DNA of 26,141 nucleotides from Candidatus Rifleibacteriota bacterium (GTDB lineage: Bacteria > Riflebacteria > Ozemobacteria > Ozemobacterales > Ozemobacteraceae), in contig JAKQKW010000384.1 of assembly GCA_029560455.1 (NCBI GenBank), positions 1 through 26,141 on the forward strand. Reading direction: 5' to 3'. Position 1 is the stretch's first letter, and the number at the start of each line of letters is the position of its first letter. The notes under the pieces were generated by a model that was given only the letters and a program-made list of their open reading frames with translations, had not been told where the DNA came from and made no database searches. Below, in pieces: positions 23,795 to 26,141 of this stretch. The translations under genes were made by a program, and so were the position numbers.

Positions 23795-25111
23795 TTATCT
23801 TTTTTTTGTCTGTACATCGCGAATGCGGTCTGAGAGTACTCTCTGTTCAGTTTGCAGCTCAATAAGTTGCGCCTGCGCATTCGAAATTTTCCGCTGATGA
23901 GAGGGGGTTGTAATGTTCTGACGAATCAGGTCGGCAATTTCGAGTTCTTTCTGGCGCAGCTGGCTCTGAACGCGCAAAAGCCGATTTCTGACCAGCCAGT
24001 TTTCGCGGTCGAGCGACTCGTTGTCAGAAATGCTGAATGACAATCTGGAGCGCTGGCCTGATTCCTGACCGTGCAGGTCTTTTGCCATTTCTTCTCGGGC
24101 CTTGAAACTTCCGCCAATGACTGAATCGCGGTCGATCTTCTGCTGGCGGAGCATTTCAAGAAAAGCGGCCCGCTGGCGGGCCAGCGACATGATTTCGCCG
24201 TCTTTGAACTGTGAGGGCTCTATGCCCTTGATGACATCGCCGGCTGAAGGTAGTTGCAGGTCAGATTGCAATTCTGGTCTGATTGGCGGCAGGGTTGCTT
24301 CTGAACCGGTTGAAGAGCCTCCAAGCGGGCCGACTGGTGGGGCCTCGACGCGGCCGGGCTGAACTTCGGGCATGGTCGGGCGGGCAGGGATCGCCTGAGC
24401 CGAACCTGGTGCCGGGGCTGCCGGTTGCAGTGCCGGTGGTATTCTGCTGTCGTGCTGCAGCGGTCTGGTTTGCTCGAGAGCCGAGGGAGCAGCAGTGGCA
24501 AAGTTACGCGCTTCCCATTCACTGTTCAGAGACGTTTCTATGGTCTGGGCCTGAAACTTTTCGGGTTTGTCGGCCACCTTTGTTTTTTCTGAAAGGGTTG
24601 TGTGCATGCCCGGCTGCAGAACCAGCTGACGGTTGCGGCTGTCTTCCGCAGCTCTTACCGCCACAAGACCGGAAAATACTCTTACTTTGGTTTTTCCGTA
24701 ACGGTCGACGTCAACGTCAAACGAGGTGCCGAGAACACTGCATGAGCCAAGTGGCGTCACTACCTTGAAAATGTCGCTGCTGCGCCTGACATTGAGCCAG
24801 ACATTGCCGAGACGCTGATTTATGCCATAACGCATGATGGTGATCATGGCGTTGTTTTTCATTCTGACGCTGCTGCCATCGGGAAACCGCAGTTCACCGC
24901 GGCCGTCGCCCTCGACATTGATCATGTCTCCGGGTTTGACTTCAACCGGCTGTGCCTGCTGCAGCGAAAGCCAGGTCGAGCCTGAAGTTCTTGACAGCAC
25001 CGCTCTTCCGGTCAGGGTGATGAAAAAGTATTTATCATGCTGGGCGTTGGCGGGTCCGGCACAAACCAGGCACAGCAGTACCGCGGCCAGAAAATTCATG
25101 AAATTGCGCAT
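23795..25111 (-). CDS. FecR-domain exported protein with coiled-coil C-terminus
   Basis: This protein is about 438 aa. Residues 1-24 form a classic signal peptide (hydrophobic FLAAVLLCLVCA, cleavage near ANA|Q). A FecR domain (about 55-155) includes DMINVEGDGRGELRFPDGSS and VVTPLGSCSVLGTSFDV. A Pro/Ala/Gly-rich linker (about 205-285) leads to a Gln/Arg/Glu-rich helical, coiled-coil C-terminus (about 310-438). Classical FecR proteins are inner-membrane anti-sigma regulators, but no sigma factor, membrane helix or TonB receptor gene is nearby. It is therefore more likely a periplasmic or surface member of the wider FecR-domain group. GGAG precedes the GTG(25114)-ATG(25111) pair; ATG is preferred. 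Confidence 0.9.
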   Translation of the reverse strand: MRNFMNFLAAVLLCLVCAGPANAQHDKYFFITLTGRAVLSRTSGSTWLSLQQAQPVEVKPGDMINVEGDGRGELRFPDGSSVRMKNNAMITIMRYGINQRLGNVWLNVRRSSDIFKVVTPLGSCSVLGTSFDVDVDRYGKTKVRVFSGLVAVRAAEDSRNRQLVLQPGMHTTLSEKTKVADKPEKFQAQTIETSLNSEWEARNFATAAPSALEQTRPLQHDSRIPPALQPAAPAPGSAQAIPARPTMPEVQPGRVEAPPVGPLGGSSTGSEATLPPIRPELQSDLQLPSAGDVIKGIEPSQFKDGEIMSLARQRAAFLEMLRQQKIDRDSVIGGSFKAREEMAKDLHGQESGQRSRLSFSISDNESLDRENWLVRNRLLRVQSQLRQKELEIADLIRQNITTPSHQRKISNAQAQLIELQTEQRVLSDRIRDVQTKKR

Positions 25112-25144
25112 CACTGTTTCTCCATGCAGTTTCGATTCTGAGTG

Positions 25145-25173
25145 ATTCTAAACTTTTTGCCGGCTAACCTCAA
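25145..25173 (-). promoter_or_regulatory. Sigma70-type promoter of the FecR-domain gene
   Basis: Minus-strand TTGAGG (25173-25168), a 17-base spacer and TAGAAT (25150-25145) are followed by a leader of about 27 bases to ATG 25111. Confidence 0.75.
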
Positions 25174-25276
25174 CCGAAAATCAGCGAAAACAGGGCGCTA
25201 CTTTTGCCCTTTACTTTTAGCTGTTTGTAAGTACCTTCAGGTAAGCAGAGAATAAAAATTCAGGGAGGTGGCAATC

Positions 25277-25423
25277 ATGTTCGACAACATTTATGCTGTT
25301 CAGGTTGAATGCGCCTGTGGTGCTGTTTTTGAGCCCGTTGACGTGATAACCGACCAGTATGGCGAACACTGGGCAATCTGCCCTGAATGCAAGCGCAAGA
25401 TCAGATTGCTCGCCAAAGACTGA
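25277..25423 (+). CDS. 48-aa zinc-ribbon-like small protein
   Basis: ATG 25277 is preceded by a strong GGGAGGTG site (25263-25270) at good spacing, and the frame runs 48 codons to TGA 25421. The protein has a CxC pair (VECACGAVF, C12 and C14) and a CPEC pair (C35, C38) about 20 residues later, closing with a basic KRKIRLLAKD. This is a compact zinc-ribbon layout, although the first knuckle is CxC rather than CxxC. The near-consensus ribosome-binding site and the paired cysteines make it a real gene despite its size. It is divergent from the FecR gene and ends about 48 bases before tRNA-Leu. The role is unknown; a nucleic-acid or protein-binding accessory is a guess. Confidence 0.78.
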   Translation: MFDNIYAVQVECACGAVFEPVDVITDQYGEHWAICPECKRKIRLLAKD

Positions 25424-25429
25424 ATTTTG

Positions 25430-25459
25430 TTGCGCCGTATTCCGGCATTGTGATATGAT
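25430..25459 (+). promoter_or_regulatory. Promoter of tRNA-Leu
   Basis: TTGCGC (25430-25435), an 18-base spacer and TATGAT (25454-25459), with an upstream TG forming an extended -10, would start transcription at about 25466, just ahead of the tRNA 5' end. Confidence 0.6.
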
Positions 25460-25470
25460 TGGGCTCACAG

Positions 25471-25555
25471 GCCGGAATGGCGGAATTGGCAGACGCACGG
25501 GACTCAAAATCCCGCGCCCCTTAAAGGCGTGTCGGTTCGACCCCGACTTCCGGCA
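25471..25555 (+). tRNA. tRNA-Leu (anticodon CAA)
   Basis: This is an 85-base class II tRNA. The acceptor stem GCCGGAA/TTCCGGC is perfect, and the discriminator is A (as for tRNA-Leu). The anticodon stem CGGGA/TCCCG holds the loop CTCAAAA, giving CAA, which reads UUG. A long variable arm (about CGCCCCTTAAAGGCG) identifies the Leu/Ser class. The T stem GTCGG/CCGAC encloses TTCGACC. CCA is not encoded (CTG follows). A terminator lies 40 bases downstream. The neighbouring integrase gene suggests that this tRNA is the element's insertion site. Confidence 0.95.
25531..25555 (+). other. Candidate attachment site (att) at the tRNA-Leu 3' end
   Basis: Integrases with an N-terminal DUF4102 arm domain commonly insert in the 3' part of tRNA genes. 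The T arm and 3' acceptor strand would be the shared core. The matching direct repeat would lie outside the window, so this is inferred from position only. Confidence 0.35.
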
Positions 25556-25594
25556 CTGAACTGAGGTTTAACAGGATAAAATAAACCACAACAG

Positions 25595-25618
25595 ACCCGC
25601 TGAATAAGCGGGTTTTTT
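25595..25618 (+). terminator. Intrinsic terminator of tRNA-Leu
   Basis: A 7-bp stem ACCCGCT/AGCGGGT with a GAATA loop is followed by TTTTTT. It ends the tRNA transcript. If the att site is at the tRNA 3' end, the terminator itself belongs to the incoming element. Confidence 0.87.
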
Positions 25619-25659
25619 GTTTGCCTTGATATTATTTTACTTCGTCGAATCTTATTGAA

Positions 25660-25721
25660 TTACACCTGTTTTTAGTGTAACTTTATAGTGTAACCACAAA
25701 TTGTCTGAGAGGTGTTACACC
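25660..25721. repeat. Cluster of TGTAAC-type repeats before the integrase gene
   Basis: TAGTGTAAC occurs twice 13 bases apart (25673-25681 and 25686-25694). TTACACC occurs inverted at 25660-25666. A perfect palindrome GGTGTTACACC (25711-25721) overlaps the ribosome-binding site and abuts the integrase ATG. They are probably integrase arm sites or an autoregulatory operator. Confidence 0.65.
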
Positions 25722-26141
25722 ATGTCATTAAACCCCGCGCAGGTTAAGAATCTCAAGCCGGAACCCGGCAAGAAAGTTACCCGCATACATGATGGCTCCG
25801 GTTTATACCTCTATATCACAGACAGCGGTAGCAAGCGCTGGCGGTTTAAGTATCTTTTCAAGGGCAAGAATCAGATGCTCTCAGTTGGAACTTACCCGAC
25901 GGTAAGTCTGGCCGAAGCCAGGGCGAAAACCCTTGAGATGGTTACGCTTCTCAAAAGCGGCGTGAATCCTGCTGAAAATCGCAAAGCTCAGAAAGCTGCA
26001 ATCACTGAAGCCAGTGCCAATAGCTTTGAAGTTGTGGCGCGTGAGTGGCAGGCGGTGAAAATGCAGGATGTCACAGAAAAGTCGAAATATCGCACCACAT
26101 ACGGGCTTGAGAAGTAAGTATTCCCGTTCATCGGCAAACAA
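25722..26141 (+). pseudogene. DUF4102-type tyrosine integrase, in-frame stop, truncated by window end
   Basis: The gene starts at ATG 25722 with AGAGG nine bases upstream. Residues about 1-85 form the arm-binding domain of P4/prophage-type integrases (a LNPAQVKNLKPEPG opening, DGSGLYLYITDSGSKRWRFKYLFKGK, and the LSVGTYPTVSLAEAR block). The core-binding domain begins near residue 105 (FEVVAREWQAVKMQDVTEKSKYRTTYGLEK). TAA at 26115-26117 ends the frame at 131 codons. The same frame continues past it as VFPFIGKQ, which resembles the conserved F-P-x-I-G segment of these integrases. The stop therefore looks like a point nonsense change rather than a natural end. The catalytic domain would lie outside the window. 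It marks the left end of an integrated element at tRNA-Leu. Confidence 0.8.

Larger units (their letters stand above)
25556..26141 (+). mobile_element. Left end of a tRNA-Leu-associated integrative element
   Basis: The tRNA 3' end, then an AT-rich 166-base spacer with repeats, then an integrase reading away from the tRNA is the standard arrangement of an integrated island or prophage. Its extent, cargo and far att repeat lie beyond 26141. Confidence 0.55.

Noticed and set aside
25196..25215. Short AGGGC/GCCCT hairpin between the FecR and zinc-ribbon genes
   Set aside because: The five-bp stem with a nine-base loop lies between two divergent genes where no terminator is expected, and its T-run is interrupted.
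1..26141. CRISPR arrays, rRNA genes, insertion sequences and a defence island
   Set aside because: No regularly spaced repeats, rRNA-like sequence, transposase frame or cas-type gene was seen; the only mobile signal is the integrase at the right end.

Overview
The window reads as chromosomal DNA of a Gram-negative-type (diderm) bacterium of moderate GC. The support is a type IV pilus retraction ATPase, HflK/HflC-type SPFH proteins, a FecR-domain protein with a signal peptide, and sigma70-like -35/-10 promoters. The lineage cannot be fixed by eye. The mix (dimeric-type GlyRS, a cyanobacterial/plastid-style RNB nuclease, TPR-NodB fusion, Pro-rich PilT) suggests an under-sampled phylum; Candidatus Riflebacteria/Ozemobacteria is my guess, from general impression only. 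Nothing here is rRNA or CRISPR.

Layout, left to right. (1) 1-1191: a truncated exported helical-repeat protein (-), then a small membrane-anchored protein (+). (2) 1222-2861 (-): two tandem Cys-rich paralogs of unknown function, then a cpYpsA/SLOG-type nucleotide-binding protein. (3) 3077-6190 (+): an unrecognised 365-aa protein, then an RNB exoribonuclease. (4) 6187-13657 (-): a compact six-gene run: DUF4097 protein with SHOCT-like N-terminus, membrane-anchored coiled-coil protein, polytopic SPFH protein, HflC-like, HflK-like, and a P1B metal ATPase. The last four genes are separated by 13, -11 and 0 bases. (5) 13814-16001 (-): glycyl-tRNA synthetase and an overlapping orphan beta-class DNA methyltransferase. 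(6) 16175-16753 (+): a LOG-family protein. (7) 16802-19904 (-): TypA/BipA followed by a TPR-NodB deacetylase. (8) 20108-23208 (-): PilT with a Pro-rich N-terminus, preceded in its operon by a PilB/GspE-family protein whose core ATPase motifs are substituted. (9) 23417-25111 (-): HU, and a FecR-domain protein. (10) 25277-26141 (+): a 48-aa zinc-ribbon protein, tRNA-Leu(CAA), and the start of an integrated element whose tyrosine integrase carries an in-frame stop.

The most notable observations are these. The PilB-like protein has lost the Walker A Lys, the Asp-box Asp, the Walker B Gly-Glu and the His-box His, yet keeps its zinc tetracysteine and sits next to an intact PilT. The SPFH/coiled-coil/DUF4097/metal-pump run looks like an envelope module. 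The promoters of these two operons share an 18-bp element (16/18 identical) at the same distance from their -35 boxes, which suggests a common regulator. The integrase reads through its TAA into a conserved-looking continuation, and its gene is preceded by TGTAAC-type repeats.
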